A DNA stretch of 24,967 bases from an uncultured Fretibacterium sp. GTDB lineage: Bacteria; Synergistota; Synergistia; Synergistales; Aminobacteriaceae. Positions within the stretch are counted from its first letter, which is position 1. Each line of letters starts with the position of its first letter. The DNA lies in the NCBI GenBank assembly GCA_937915755.1, contig CALGGR010000209.1, positions 1 to 24,967 on the forward strand. Direction: 5' to 3'. Shown in pieces: positions 15,040 through 23,452 of this stretch. Made by a program: the position numbers and the translations under genes. The notes beneath the pieces were generated by a model. It worked only from the letters and a program-made list of their open reading frames with translations, was not told the origin of the DNA and made no database searches.

Positions 15040-16128
15040 TCAGCGGAGAAATATTTTTACCCGGTTCGTATACTCGTCAGACTCTTCAGCAGCATATTGA
15101 ATCTCTGACGCTTCAGCCTTAAGGATCGAATACGATAATCTGTTGTCAGACTCTCCCGGGTTCATTGCCTTTCCGTCATACCTTGCATCGAAGCAGATTT
15201 CCCCGCTCTCCTCAGAGTACTCAATGGCCGCGTGAACGTTCCTGACTTCCGGCAATGGTAGCAGGATTTGCAGCAACAGTTCCTCGAAGGCAAGCTGAAG
15301 CCTGTTGCTGAGTTTTCCCGAAATCATGTTCCTGTGGCAGAACGCATCAATCCCTGAAACAGTACCCGGAAAGTCAAATGTCTTATCCTTGACTGTGAAC
15401 TCGTAGACTTTGAGCCTGTGCAGGAATCTCCGTGTCCTCTCGCGCTTTGGGTTGCCGAAAATCTCATCAGGAGTTCCTTCCTCGTAGATGCCTCCTTCGT
15501 CCATGAAGAAGACTCTGTTGCATATCGCCCGCGCAAAGTTCATCTCGTGGGTAACAATCATCATCGTCTTCCCTGAACGTGCAAGCTCCCTTATTACCGC
15601 CTGAACTTCGCCCACCATCGTGGGATCTAACGCACTTGTCGGTTCATCAAGAAGAATGACATCGGGATTCATTGCGAGAGTCCTAGCGATTGCGATTCGC
15701 TGCTTCTGTCCGCCCGATAACTGGTCGGGATAATTCAGGTACTTGTCGGGAAGCCCAACTTGCCGCAATAACTTCATTCCGTTTTCGTATGCTGACTGCC
15801 TTGTCTCACCCTTCAGTCTTACGGGAGAGAGCATGATGTTTTCGATGACAGTAAGATGCCCGAAAAGGTTGAACTGCTGGAAGACCATTCCCATCTTCTG
15901 CCTTACTTTGTGAACGTTGCACTTGGGGGCAGTGATTTCCTCGCCGCCGAAGAAGATTTTTCCACCGTCAGGACGCTCAAGGAGATTGATGCAGCGCAGG
16001 AGGGTTGACTTCCCTGTTCCCGACGGACCTATCACAGAGATTACATCGCCTGCGTTGATTTCAGCGTTCACGTCAGAAAATGGCGTAACATTCGGGTAAA
16101 CTTTCTTCAGATGCTCAAGCCTAATCAT
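15040..16128 (-). CDS. Amino acid ABC transporter ATPase with C-terminal RsbW-like domain
   Basis: A 362-residue protein. Residues 1-240 are a standard GlnQ/HisP-type ATPase: Walker A GPSGTGKS (34-41), Q-loop FQQ (83-85), signature LSGGQKQR (137-144), Walker B VILLDEP and the switch His194. Such proteins normally end near residue 245. Here about 120 residues follow that resemble a degenerate anti-sigma-factor kinase (GHKL) fold: NRLQLAFEELLLQILLP at the N-box position (Gln where Asn is expected), strands IEYSEESGEICFDARYDGKAMNP at the DxG position, then SYSILKAEASEIQYAAE and a last strand. The start overlaps the permease gene by 8 bases. It energises the fused permease; the extra domain may sense or regulate. 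Confidence 0.9.
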   Translation of the reverse strand: MIRLEHLKKVYPNVTPFSDVNAEINAGDVISVIGPSGTGKSTLLRCINLLERPDGGKIFFGGEEITAPKCNVHKVRQKMGMVFQQFNLFGHLTVIENIMLSPVRLKGETRQSAYENGMKLLRQVGLPDKYLNYPDQLSGGQKQRIAIARTLAMNPDVILLDEPTSALDPTMVGEVQAVIRELARSGKTMMIVTHEMNFARAICNRVFFMDEGGIYEEGTPDEIFGNPKRERTRRFLHRLKVYEFTVKDKTFDFPGTVSGIDAFCHRNMISGKLSNRLQLAFEELLLQILLPLPEVRNVHAAIEYSEESGEICFDARYDGKAMNPGESDNRLSYSILKAEASEIQYAAEESDEYTNRVKIFLR

Positions 16129-19100
16129 GGTTCACTTCTCCTTCCGTCTGAATGCCTCTCAAAATATCTTCCGGTTTTCTTCTTGACGGTGTTATGTGCC
16201 TCTCAACTGCGGCTGTTACGAGGTTGAGTATTCCGGCGAGGACAAAATATATCACCGCAACTGCTATCAGCGGGAAGAATGCCTCGTATGTCCTGCTCCT
16301 CACAATGTCGCCCATCTTCGTCAAGTCTTGGACTGCTATGTACCCTACAACTGATGTTGACTTTATGAGCATGGTAACTTCTTCTTTCAGCGAGGGCATG
16401 AAGTGTATTGCTGCCTGCGGAAGTATCACCGTGAAGAAAGTCTGCAAGTCCGTGAAGCCGAGAGCATAGGCCGCCTCAGTCTGCCCCTTGTCGACAGCCC
16501 CCGTACCGAACGTCAGCATTCTGTAGACCGATGTCCCGAAAGTGAGAGTGAAAGCGATGATTGACACGACGATTCCGCTGATGTTGACATGGCCGAATAT
16601 GATGTAGTAGAGAATCATCAGCAGTACTACGATCGGAGTCCCCTTGATGAGCCAGACGGAAAATTTTGTTACTGCGTTGGCAATTACGCTCCCTGTACGG
16701 CAGAACATGAACGCCGTGAAGCCCAGTAGCATTCCGAAGAATATAGATGCCACTGTGATGAGCATGGTATTCGCTATACCTTCGGCAAAGAGCTTCCATC
16801 TTTCCTCGCGGATAAAAGTCTTCCTGAAACTTGAGGCTATGTCGTCCCAGAATGACGGCTCATCATCGTGTTGTGATGGTGAAACTGTAGATGCTTGGAC
16901 TGGTGAGGCTTGCTGTATTGCGTTCTTCATTACGACGAAGATATTTCCGTTGTCGGCGTTTTTGTACGAGAAAAGTACGCTTTCCTCACGTTCCTTTGTG
17001 CGTGCGATTGATGACGCGGCAAAATCACATTTCCCGGACTGTAACGCGGGTATCATTGCCCCAAACGACATAGGTACAACCTCAAGCCCGTAACCGTAAG
17101 CTTTGCAGAACATCACGGCAAGGTCAACGTCATAGCCTGCGATTTTCCCGTCCTTCATGTAGGCGAAAGGTGCCATCGACAAATCAACAGCCAGCTTAAG
17201 AGTGCCGTTAGGATTCGGGAGGCTGGAATAATCATCAATGACGCGCTTGCTTTCATCTTTTCCGAACCATTTTTCGTCGACCTTCTGAATTGTCCCGTCG
17301 TTCCACAAAGGCTTGATGAACTCGCTGTACTGGTCGCAAAGTTTCCTGCCCTTTTCGGTCTTTGGGAATATCGGTGCCAAATAGCCGTATGTGAGATTGC
17401 CGCCGAGCTGGGTTATGTCGTCGTTGTCGATCATCATGAACCTTGCTATAGCTATGGTTGTGCATATCGCGTCAACTTTCCCGGCCTTCAGTGCGGTCAA
17501 TGTGTCGGTTACATTCTCGAAGTACACAAGCTCCGCAGTAGGAACGTTCTCTTTTGTTACGGCGGGAGTTACTGTGCCTGTAACTACGGCTACCTTTTTC
17601 CCGGCAAGGTCTGAGATGTCGCGAAGTGCGGCATGTGATGACGGTGCTTCTTCATGCTTCATTACGACAAGAACGCTCCCTGTTACGGCGTTGGGGACTG
17701 GCGAGAAAAGCACGGTTTTATCGCGCTCCTCCGTCCACTGTACACTGTAGGAGAAATCGCACTTCCCTGTCTCCAATGATGAGAGGACACCGTTGTGGTT
17801 CGTTACATCAATCTTCAGTCCGCAGCCTTTTGACTTGCAGAACATCACAGCGAGGTCAATATCGTAGCCCTGAATCCTTTTGTCCTTCACGAAAACGAAT
17901 GGCATCAAACCCTCTGTAACCGCCATCGTTAGAGTTCCGTTCGTTGCTGGGAGATTAGAGTAGTCCTCCGTTACCTGCTTGCTCTCATCAGTGCCTGTGA
18001 TCCATTTTTCCGTGAGCTTGTCCATCGTGCCGTCATCGCTCAGGGTCTTGAGGAATGAGGCATATTCCCCGCAAAGTTTCCGGCCTTCGTCTGTCTTCGG
18101 GAACATTGTTGTGTGGCGCGTTGTGTTCACGTATTCCGGAATGTAAGCCAGATCGTGATGAAGCTGTATTATGTTCTTGGCTGTGGGAAGGGCACAGTAG
18201 AAAGCATCAATCCTCCCTGACCTCAGAGATGGGAGAATGTGGCTCGGCGAGTCGAAGAATAATATATTGACTCCGGGTATCTTATCCTCGATTTTCTTTG
18301 CGCTGTCTGAACCGATGAGGAGGCCGACTTTCTTCCCATTGAAATCCGAGACCTTCAAGCTGCTCACGCCTTCCGAGTATGAGTCCTGAGACTTTAGGGC
18401 GACGAGTACATTCCCGGCTTTTATGGTGGGAGTTGACGTGAAGATTGTATTTTCCTCACGCTCGGGTGTCTTGTTCATGGACTGTGAGAAATCGCTCTTG
18501 CCAGTTTTGACGGAGGCTATTGCGCCGCTCAGTGTCATATTCTCGATGACGAGCGAGTAACCTTTAGCCTTGCAGAACATGACCGCCAAGTCGACATTAT
18601 GCCCCACAATCCTGTTGTCCTTGACGTAAACGAACGGAGGAAACTGCGCATCAACAGCCATTCTGACAGTACCATTGCTGCCCTGCAGGCTGGAATAATC
18701 CTCGACGGTCTTTCTGCTGTCGTCAGCACCAAGCCACTTGTCACCCAGAGCGTCAATCGTCCCGTTGTCCCACAGAGTTTTGAGGAATGCGGAATATTCG
18801 GCGCAGAGCTTTTTCCCTCGTTCTGTGTTCGAGAACATCTGGTAGAAATACGTCTCACGCAATGGAGGGTTGATGATTTCTAGGCTTGTGTCCTCATTAA
18901 CCATGATGACGGCGGGAGGTAGCGAGGTTGCCAGAGCATCGGCTTTCCCTGTTTTGAGGGCGGTGAGCTGATTCGTCAGGGAGTCGTAGTAGGCGAGTTT
19001 TGCTGACGGGAGTTTTGCGGGAACGAGAGTCTCGCTTGCTGTCCCTGTCTGTATGGCTATGGTTTTCCCGGCGAAGCTGTCGAGATTCCTTCGTGATGCT

Positions 19101-22100
19101 GAGGGCTTGGCGGGCTGTATGTCAGATTTCAGGCAGGCCATGACCGAGCTGGCCATGCAGTAAGGCTCGGAGAAATACACGGCTTCTTCGTGTTCTTCTG
19201 ACGGAGTGAAGTCTCCTGCAAAATCCACTTTCCCTGAGAAAATCGCGGGCATCATAGCGTCCCATGTCATAGACGTAACCTTGAGGCCGTAACCGTAAGC
19301 CTCGCAGAATCTTGCGGCAAGGTCTAAGTCAATCCCGGCTAATTTCGCGCCCTTGTAGTAGCTGAACGGTGGGTATCCTCCTTCTGTTGCGAATGTTATT
19401 GTGCCGTTTTTAGCGGGAAGACTCTTGAAGTCGGGCGGAGTCTTTGCGTTTTCGTCAGCACCCTGCCACGCTGAGAGTATAGCGTCAAGTTCACCGCTTG
19501 CCTTGATTTTGCGTATATACTCGCTCATCTCATCACACAGCTTTTTGCCCGCTTCTGTCTTTGCGTAAACGAAAGAGTAGCCGAAAATTTCACCGACAGG
19601 CTCATCAATGGCGGCAAGTTTGTCATCTTCAGCGGCCATGAGAGCAAGAACAGGCGAATCCACGAGGAAGCCTTCAATCTTGTGAGTCTTCAGGGCTGAA
19701 GCTAAGTCCGGGTAAGTGTTGAAGTACTGTACTTTCGAGTGCGGGAGATTTTTCGCAACCCATTCTTCCCAGTCAATTATACCGGGCTGCATTCCTATAG
19801 GTTTTCCGTCAAGCTCAGAGAGATGGGAATATTTCGGTCTTCCCGCCGATGCTTCACTTTTCGTTGGGATGGATTCACTGTCAGCTTTAAGGCAAGCCAT
19901 TATGGATCGGCTTTGAACGTAAGGCTCAGAGAAATATACGGATTCCTCGCGTTCTGTTGACGGTGAGAGGTTACCCCCGAAATCGTATTTCCCTGAAGCA
20001 AGAGCCGGGATAATCGCGTCCCATGCCATAGGAGCAATCTTGAGGCCGTAACCGTAAGCCTCGCAGAATCCCGCCGCAATATCAATCTCGATGCCTACAA
20101 TCTCGCTGCCCCTGTAGTAGTTGAATGGGGGATAGCCGCCCTCTATTGCCATCGTTAGAACGCCGTTAGCTGCCGGGAAGTTCTTATAGTCCGGGAGGGT
20201 CTTTGCGGATTCGTCTGTGCCTTCCCATTTCGTGATGATGGAGGCTAGTTCCCCGCTTGCTTTGATTTTGCGTATGAACTCGCTCATCTCATCGCAGAGT
20301 TTCTTCCCCTTGCCTGTTTTTGGGAAGCAGTAAGCAACGTCATATGTCCTGCCGATCTTCTCATCAATCCTCGCAAGATTAGAATCTTCAGCGGCCATGA
20401 GGTTATACACAGGCTCGTCAACAAGGAATGCCTCGATTTTGTTGGACTTGAGAGCCGCGCCAATATCCGCAAAAGTGTTGTAGTACACGGCCTGAGAGTG
20501 CGGGAGGATTTCCTTCACAATTCTCGCCCACTCAGCGACTCCCGTCTGAAGCCCTATAGGTTTCCCGTCAAGCTCTGAGAGCCTGGAATACTTCGGGATT
20601 CTTGCGGTGGTCTCAGTTTTCGCGGAAGGCTGTTGCGAGGCAGGCTTCTTTACCAAGAGAAAGCTGGCGAGTGAATACAGAGGCTCAGAAAATCTCACGC
20701 TTTCTGCACGTTCAGGGGTTACTGTGATTCCGCCCGCACCAATGTCGCATTTCCCTGAACTTACCGCAGGAATTATTCCCGGGAAGTTTATTACGTTGAA
20801 GTCAGGTTTGTATCCTTTTTCCCTGCAGAAGCGGACAATAACATCGACGTCATATCCCACGAGCCTCCTGTCTTTCATGTAGGCGAACATCGGGGTCTCA
20901 TTGTCTATGGCGATACGGATTGTGCCTTTTTCCGCCGGAAAATTGCTATAATCAGGGATGACTTTCCTGCTCTCGTCAGTCCCTGACCATACCGCGCGAA
21001 TCTCGCTGAGAGTCCCGTCAGACTTTATGCGACTGAGATATTCGTTCATCTCGTCAAGGAGGGGGTTGTTCTTGACGGACTTGGGGAAAAGAAAAGCGGT
21101 CTCAGAGTCTCCCAGAGTTTCAGGTATGTGCGTTAAGTCTGGATTCGCCCTCTCGAACTCTGTTGCTATAGTCTCATCAATCGCGGCAGCGTCAATCTTC
21201 CCTGACGTGAGCGAGTTCATTACGTTTGCGATAACGTCAAAGTACGCAATCTCCGCGCCGGGTATGTTCTTCTTCACCATCTCATACTGCACCGATCCTG
21301 TGAACACTCCGATGCGTTTCCCGCTGAAGGCCGAGAATTTCCCAGTGTCAGAAGGCGAGTACATATCCTCACGAACAATGACCACAGGCTCAACGGTGTA
21401 CAGGACATCGGAAAACTTCAGGCTTCCAGAATTTTCGCGTGAGTAATACAGGTTCGACAGTGCAACATCGACCTCGCCAGCTGCAAGAGCCATCAAGAGT
21501 CCGCCGAAATCGTAGACTTTCACCTCAAGTTCCGCGCCGATAGAGGCCGCAAATCTCCGGGCAAGCTCGACATCAAAGCCTGTTATCTTGTTGCCGACGT
21601 AAAAGCTGAACGGCACGACAAGCCCCGTAGTCCCCAGAACAACACGAAGCTCCGATTTTTCTGGAACATCAATATCAGGCATTTCCTCATTTCCGTCATA
21701 GACCCAGCGTCGTATCATGCTGTTGATCGTACCGTCAGACTTTGAGCGTGCAATGAAGCTGTTGAACTTTTCCTCAAGGCCGGGTATTGATGACGTTTTC
21801 GACAGTCCCGCGCCTATCCTCACACCTTCACCAAGAGTGCCGGGAAGAATCTTAACGCCTTTAAGCCCGTTCATGATGTCATAATCAGCCTCGTAACGAT
21901 TCTCAACGAATGCGTCAACTTTCCCGCTGAGTAGTGCCGCGTATCCTCCAATCTTGTCGGTGAAGTATCCTTTTTCCGCGCTGGGGAACTTGGCCTTAAC
22001 AACATCAAGCATTGCGCCCCCAACATCAGTGCCTATTGTGTATTCGGGGCTGTTGAGCTGTGAGATTGATGATACTAAGTCCTTTCCGTGAGAAGTTTCG

Positions 22101-22156
22101 AAAGCTGATATTAGAATTATGAGAATGAGGAGAAAATATTTGCTGTGCTTCAACAT
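16121..22156 (-). CDS. Giant fusion: seven solute-binding repeats plus polar amino acid ABC permease
   Basis: 2011 residues. A signal segment (about 1-24) is followed by tandem bacterial type 3 solute-binding (SBP_bac_3) units. First lobes begin near residues 168, 411, 665, 918, 1162, 1407 and 1651 (period 243-254). Second lobes begin near 38, 275, 525, 780, 1025, 1270 and 1515. Hence there are six complete receptors, a lone second lobe at the N-terminus and a lone first lobe before the membrane part. Residues about 1790-1985 are a HisM/GlnP-type permease with about five spans and the EAA loop EAAYALGFTDLQTFFTVILPQ. Type 3 receptors bind amino acids or similar small polar ligands outside the membrane. 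The ATPase gene follows with an 8-base overlap. A GGAAG ribosome site precedes the ATG. Receptor-permease fusions with one or two modules are known; this number is exceptional. Confidence 0.92.
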   Translation of the reverse strand: MLKHSKYFLLILIILISAFETSHGKDLVSSISQLNSPEYTIGTDVGGAMLDVVKAKFPSAEKGYFTDKIGGYAALLSGKVDAFVENRYEADYDIMNGLKGVKILPGTLGEGVRIGAGLSKTSSIPGLEEKFNSFIARSKSDGTINSMIRRWVYDGNEEMPDIDVPEKSELRVVLGTTGLVVPFSFYVGNKITGFDVELARRFAASIGAELEVKVYDFGGLLMALAAGEVDVALSNLYYSRENSGSLKFSDVLYTVEPVVIVREDMYSPSDTGKFSAFSGKRIGVFTGSVQYEMVKKNIPGAEIAYFDVIANVMNSLTSGKIDAAAIDETIATEFERANPDLTHIPETLGDSETAFLFPKSVKNNPLLDEMNEYLSRIKSDGTLSEIRAVWSGTDESRKVIPDYSNFPAEKGTIRIAIDNETPMFAYMKDRRLVGYDVDVIVRFCREKGYKPDFNVINFPGIIPAVSSGKCDIGAGGITVTPERAESVRFSEPLYSLASFLLVKKPASQQPSAKTETTARIPKYSRLSELDGKPIGLQTGVAEWARIVKEILPHSQAVYYNTFADIGAALKSNKIEAFLVDEPVYNLMAAEDSNLARIDEKIGRTYDVAYCFPKTGKGKKLCDEMSEFIRKIKASGELASIITKWEGTDESAKTLPDYKNFPAANGVLTMAIEGGYPPFNYYRGSEIVGIEIDIAAGFCEAYGYGLKIAPMAWDAIIPALASGKYDFGGNLSPSTEREESVYFSEPYVQSRSIMACLKADSESIPTKSEASAGRPKYSHLSELDGKPIGMQPGIIDWEEWVAKNLPHSKVQYFNTYPDLASALKTHKIEGFLVDSPVLALMAAEDDKLAAIDEPVGEIFGYSFVYAKTEAGKKLCDEMSEYIRKIKASGELDAILSAWQGADENAKTPPDFKSLPAKNGTITFATEGGYPPFSYYKGAKLAGIDLDLAARFCEAYGYGLKVTSMTWDAMMPAIFSGKVDFAGDFTPSEEHEEAVYFSEPYCMASSVMACLKSDIQPAKPSASRRNLDSFAGKTIAIQTGTASETLVPAKLPSAKLAYYDSLTNQLTALKTGKADALATSLPPAVIMVNEDTSLEIINPPLRETYFYQMFSNTERGKKLCAEYSAFLKTLWDNGTIDALGDKWLGADDSRKTVEDYSSLQGSNGTVRMAVDAQFPPFVYVKDNRIVGHNVDLAVMFCKAKGYSLVIENMTLSGAIASVKTGKSDFSQSMNKTPEREENTIFTSTPTIKAGNVLVALKSQDSYSEGVSSLKVSDFNGKKVGLLIGSDSAKKIEDKIPGVNILFFDSPSHILPSLRSGRIDAFYCALPTAKNIIQLHHDLAYIPEYVNTTRHTTMFPKTDEGRKLCGEYASFLKTLSDDGTMDKLTEKWITGTDESKQVTEDYSNLPATNGTLTMAVTEGLMPFVFVKDKRIQGYDIDLAVMFCKSKGCGLKIDVTNHNGVLSSLETGKCDFSYSVQWTEERDKTVLFSPVPNAVTGSVLVVMKHEEAPSSHAALRDISDLAGKKVAVVTGTVTPAVTKENVPTAELVYFENVTDTLTALKAGKVDAICTTIAIARFMMIDNDDITQLGGNLTYGYLAPIFPKTEKGRKLCDQYSEFIKPLWNDGTIQKVDEKWFGKDESKRVIDDYSSLPNPNGTLKLAVDLSMAPFAYMKDGKIAGYDVDLAVMFCKAYGYGLEVVPMSFGAMIPALQSGKCDFAASSIARTKEREESVLFSYKNADNGNIFVVMKNAIQQASPVQASTVSPSQHDDEPSFWDDIASSFRKTFIREERWKLFAEGIANTMLITVASIFFGMLLGFTAFMFCRTGSVIANAVTKFSVWLIKGTPIVVLLMILYYIIFGHVNISGIVVSIIAFTLTFGTSVYRMLTFGTGAVDKGQTEAAYALGFTDLQTFFTVILPQAAIHFMPSLKEEVTMLIKSTSVVGYIAVQDLTKMGDIVRSRTYEAFFPLIAVAVIYFVLAGILNLVTAAVERHITPSRRKPEDILRGIQTEGEVNHD
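16922..22045 (-). repeat. Tandem lobe repeats of the solute-binding fusion
   Basis: About 730-760 bases per unit, seven units. Each unit carries a 'GTxxxAxxxxxxPFxYxKDxxIxGYDVDLAxxFC' first lobe, a 'TxEREExVxFS' loop, a second lobe with 'LxGKxIGxQTG' and 'ALKxGKIDA', and a return segment 'FPKTxxGKKLCDEYSEFI' with 'DGTIxxxxxKWxGxDES'. The three units before the permease share 'DLAVMFCKxxG' and look closest to one another, as do the two centred near residues 690 and 940. Confidence 0.85.
19280..20070 (-). repeat. Exact 32-base repeat between neighbouring receptor modules
   Basis: Bases 19280-19311 and 20039-20070 are identical. They encode the FCEAYGYGLK segment of the modules starting at residues 918 and 665. 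Such identity over codon third positions suggests recent duplication or gene conversion between these two modules. Confidence 0.85.
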
Positions 22157-22201
22157 GAATCTTTATCTTCCTTTGAACGAATTGCCTTGAGTATTTTCGT
22201 G

Positions 22202-22210
22202 ATTATAGCA
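22202..22210 (-). promoter_or_regulatory. Extended -10 promoter of the ABC operon
   Basis: On the minus strand TGCTATAAT, 46 bases before the ATG of the receptor-permease gene. The same extended -10 appears before mrr and the RecO-like gene. No convincing -35 is seen. Confidence 0.5.
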
Positions 22211-22226
22211 TACAGTTTTCCGCTCA

Positions 22227-22285
22227 TTGTCCCGTAAATTTCCGCAAGTTGTATAATGTCTCGGTAACAAAAAATCTTGAGGAGG
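22227..22285 (+). promoter_or_regulatory. Promoter and ribosome site of the aldolase gene
   Basis: TATAAT at 22252-22257, with TTGTCC (22227-22232) as a possible -35 at a long 19-base spacing, and a strong GAGGAGG (22279-22285) ten bases before the ATG. The two divergent promoters share the 139-base gap with the ABC operon. Confidence 0.5.
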
Positions 22286-22295
22286 CAATTCATCA

Positions 22296-23369
22296 ATGCA
22301 GTACGGAAAAATTGAGGCACTCTTAGGCTCAGAGGCAGAGTCTCTCTTAACACACGAATGCAAGACGATCAGCAAGGAAATGCTCTCACTTCCCGGCCCG
22401 GATTTCGTTGACCGCGTAGTGAGCATGACCGACCGCCCCGTCCCCGTAATGCGCGCAATGCAGACTCTCTTCTCGCATGGCCGTCTCGCTAACACGGGCT
22501 ACATTTCGATTCTCCCTGTCGATCAGGGCATCGAGCATTCAGCCGGAGCATCATTCGGCCCTAACCCGATTTACTTCGACCCAGAGAACATCATCAAGCT
22601 CGCAATGGAGGCTGGCTGCAACGCCGTCGCAACAACACTCGGTGTACTCGGCGCAACCGCCAGAAAGTATGCCCACAAAATCCCGTTCGTCCTCAAGCTC
22701 AACCACAACGAGCTTCTTACCTACCCCAACCAGTTCGATCAGGTGCTCTTCGCATCGGTCGAGCAGGCATACAATCTCGGCGCAGTCGCAGTAGGCGCGA
22801 CGATTTACTTCGGAAGTCCGGAGTCAACACGCCAGATTCAGGAAATCTCAAAGGCTTTCCATCAGGCTCACGAAATGGGAATGGCCACGATTCTTTGGTG
22901 CTACCTGAGAAACTCGGCCTTCAAAGTCAAGAACGGTGAAAAGGTTACGGATTACCACGCATCAGCGGACTTGACAGGCCAGGCAAACCATCTCGGCGTT
23001 ACGATCGAGGCCGACATCATCAAGCAGAAACTCCCGGAGAACAACGGCGGCTACCCTGCAATGGGCAAGGGCTACGGAAAGACCTCGAAGGAAATGTATG
23101 ACAAGCTCACGACCGACCACCCAATCGACCTCGCACGCTATCAGGTCGCAAACTGCTACATGGGGCGCGCAGGACTCATCAATTCAGGCGGAGCTTCAGG
23201 CGAGAATGACTTGGCTCAGGCCGTTCGCACCGCTGTCGTAAACAAGAGAGCCGGAGGAATGGGACTCATTCTCGGTCGCAAGGCTTTCCAGCGTCCAATG
23301 AGCGAAGGTGTCCAGATCATCAACGCTGTACAGGATGTCTATCTCTGCAAGGAAATCACAGTGGCGTAA
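22296..23369 (+). CDS. fbaB: Class I fructose-bisphosphate aldolase (archaeal/FbaB type)
   Basis: A 357-residue DhnA-family aldolase, normal length for FbaB. It cleaves or forms fructose 1,6-bisphosphate through a lysine Schiff base, in the cytoplasm, for glycolysis and gluconeogenesis. Marker segments: ISILPVDQGIEHSAGASF near the start of the barrel, FVLKLNHNELL, AVAVGATIYFGS, TIEADIIKQKLP and the phosphate-binding GLILGRKAFQRP near the end. Codon choice is strongly biased to C-ending codons (AAC, CTC, ATC), unlike the neighbours, which suggests high expression. It is monocistronic, divergent from the ABC operon and convergent with the CsgG-like genes. Confidence 0.93.
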   Translation: MQYGKIEALLGSEAESLLTHECKTISKEMLSLPGPDFVDRVVSMTDRPVPVMRAMQTLFSHGRLANTGYISILPVDQGIEHSAGASFGPNPIYFDPENIIKLAMEAGCNAVATTLGVLGATARKYAHKIPFVLKLNHNELLTYPNQFDQVLFASVEQAYNLGAVAVGATIYFGSPESTRQIQEISKAFHQAHEMGMATILWCYLRNSAFKVKNGEKVTDYHASADLTGQANHLGVTIEADIIKQKLPENNGGYPAMGKGYGKTSKEMYDKLTTDHPIDLARYQVANCYMGRAGLINSGGASGENDLAQAVRTAVVNKRAGGMGLILGRKAFQRPMSEGVQIINAVQDVYLCKEITVA

Positions 23370-23375
23370 TCTAGC

Positions 23376-23408
23376 CATAAAAATGCCCCTCTGTTATTGC
23401 AGGGGGGC
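23376..23408 (-). terminator. Terminator of the CsgG-like operon (possibly bidirectional)
   Basis: GCCCCTCTG (23385-23393) pairs with CAGGGGGGC (23400-23408) around a 6-base loop. On the minus strand the hairpin is followed by ATTTTT, a rho-independent signal for the CsgG-like genes. The same hairpin may also stop the aldolase transcript from the other side. Confidence 0.75.
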
Positions 23409-23452
23409 TACTTCGTATTCTCCCAAGAGTTAGGAGGAATTTTTATTCCAAG

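Noticed and set aside
20942..20955. TGCTATAAT on the plus strand inside the receptor-permease gene, as an antisense promoter
   Set aside because: No gene or RNA follows in that direction; the match arises from coding sequence in a TA-containing codon run.
16922..22045. A CRISPR-like or satellite DNA array in the repeated region
   Set aside because: The repeats are about 740 bases, diverged at the DNA level and in frame; they are protein-domain repeats.
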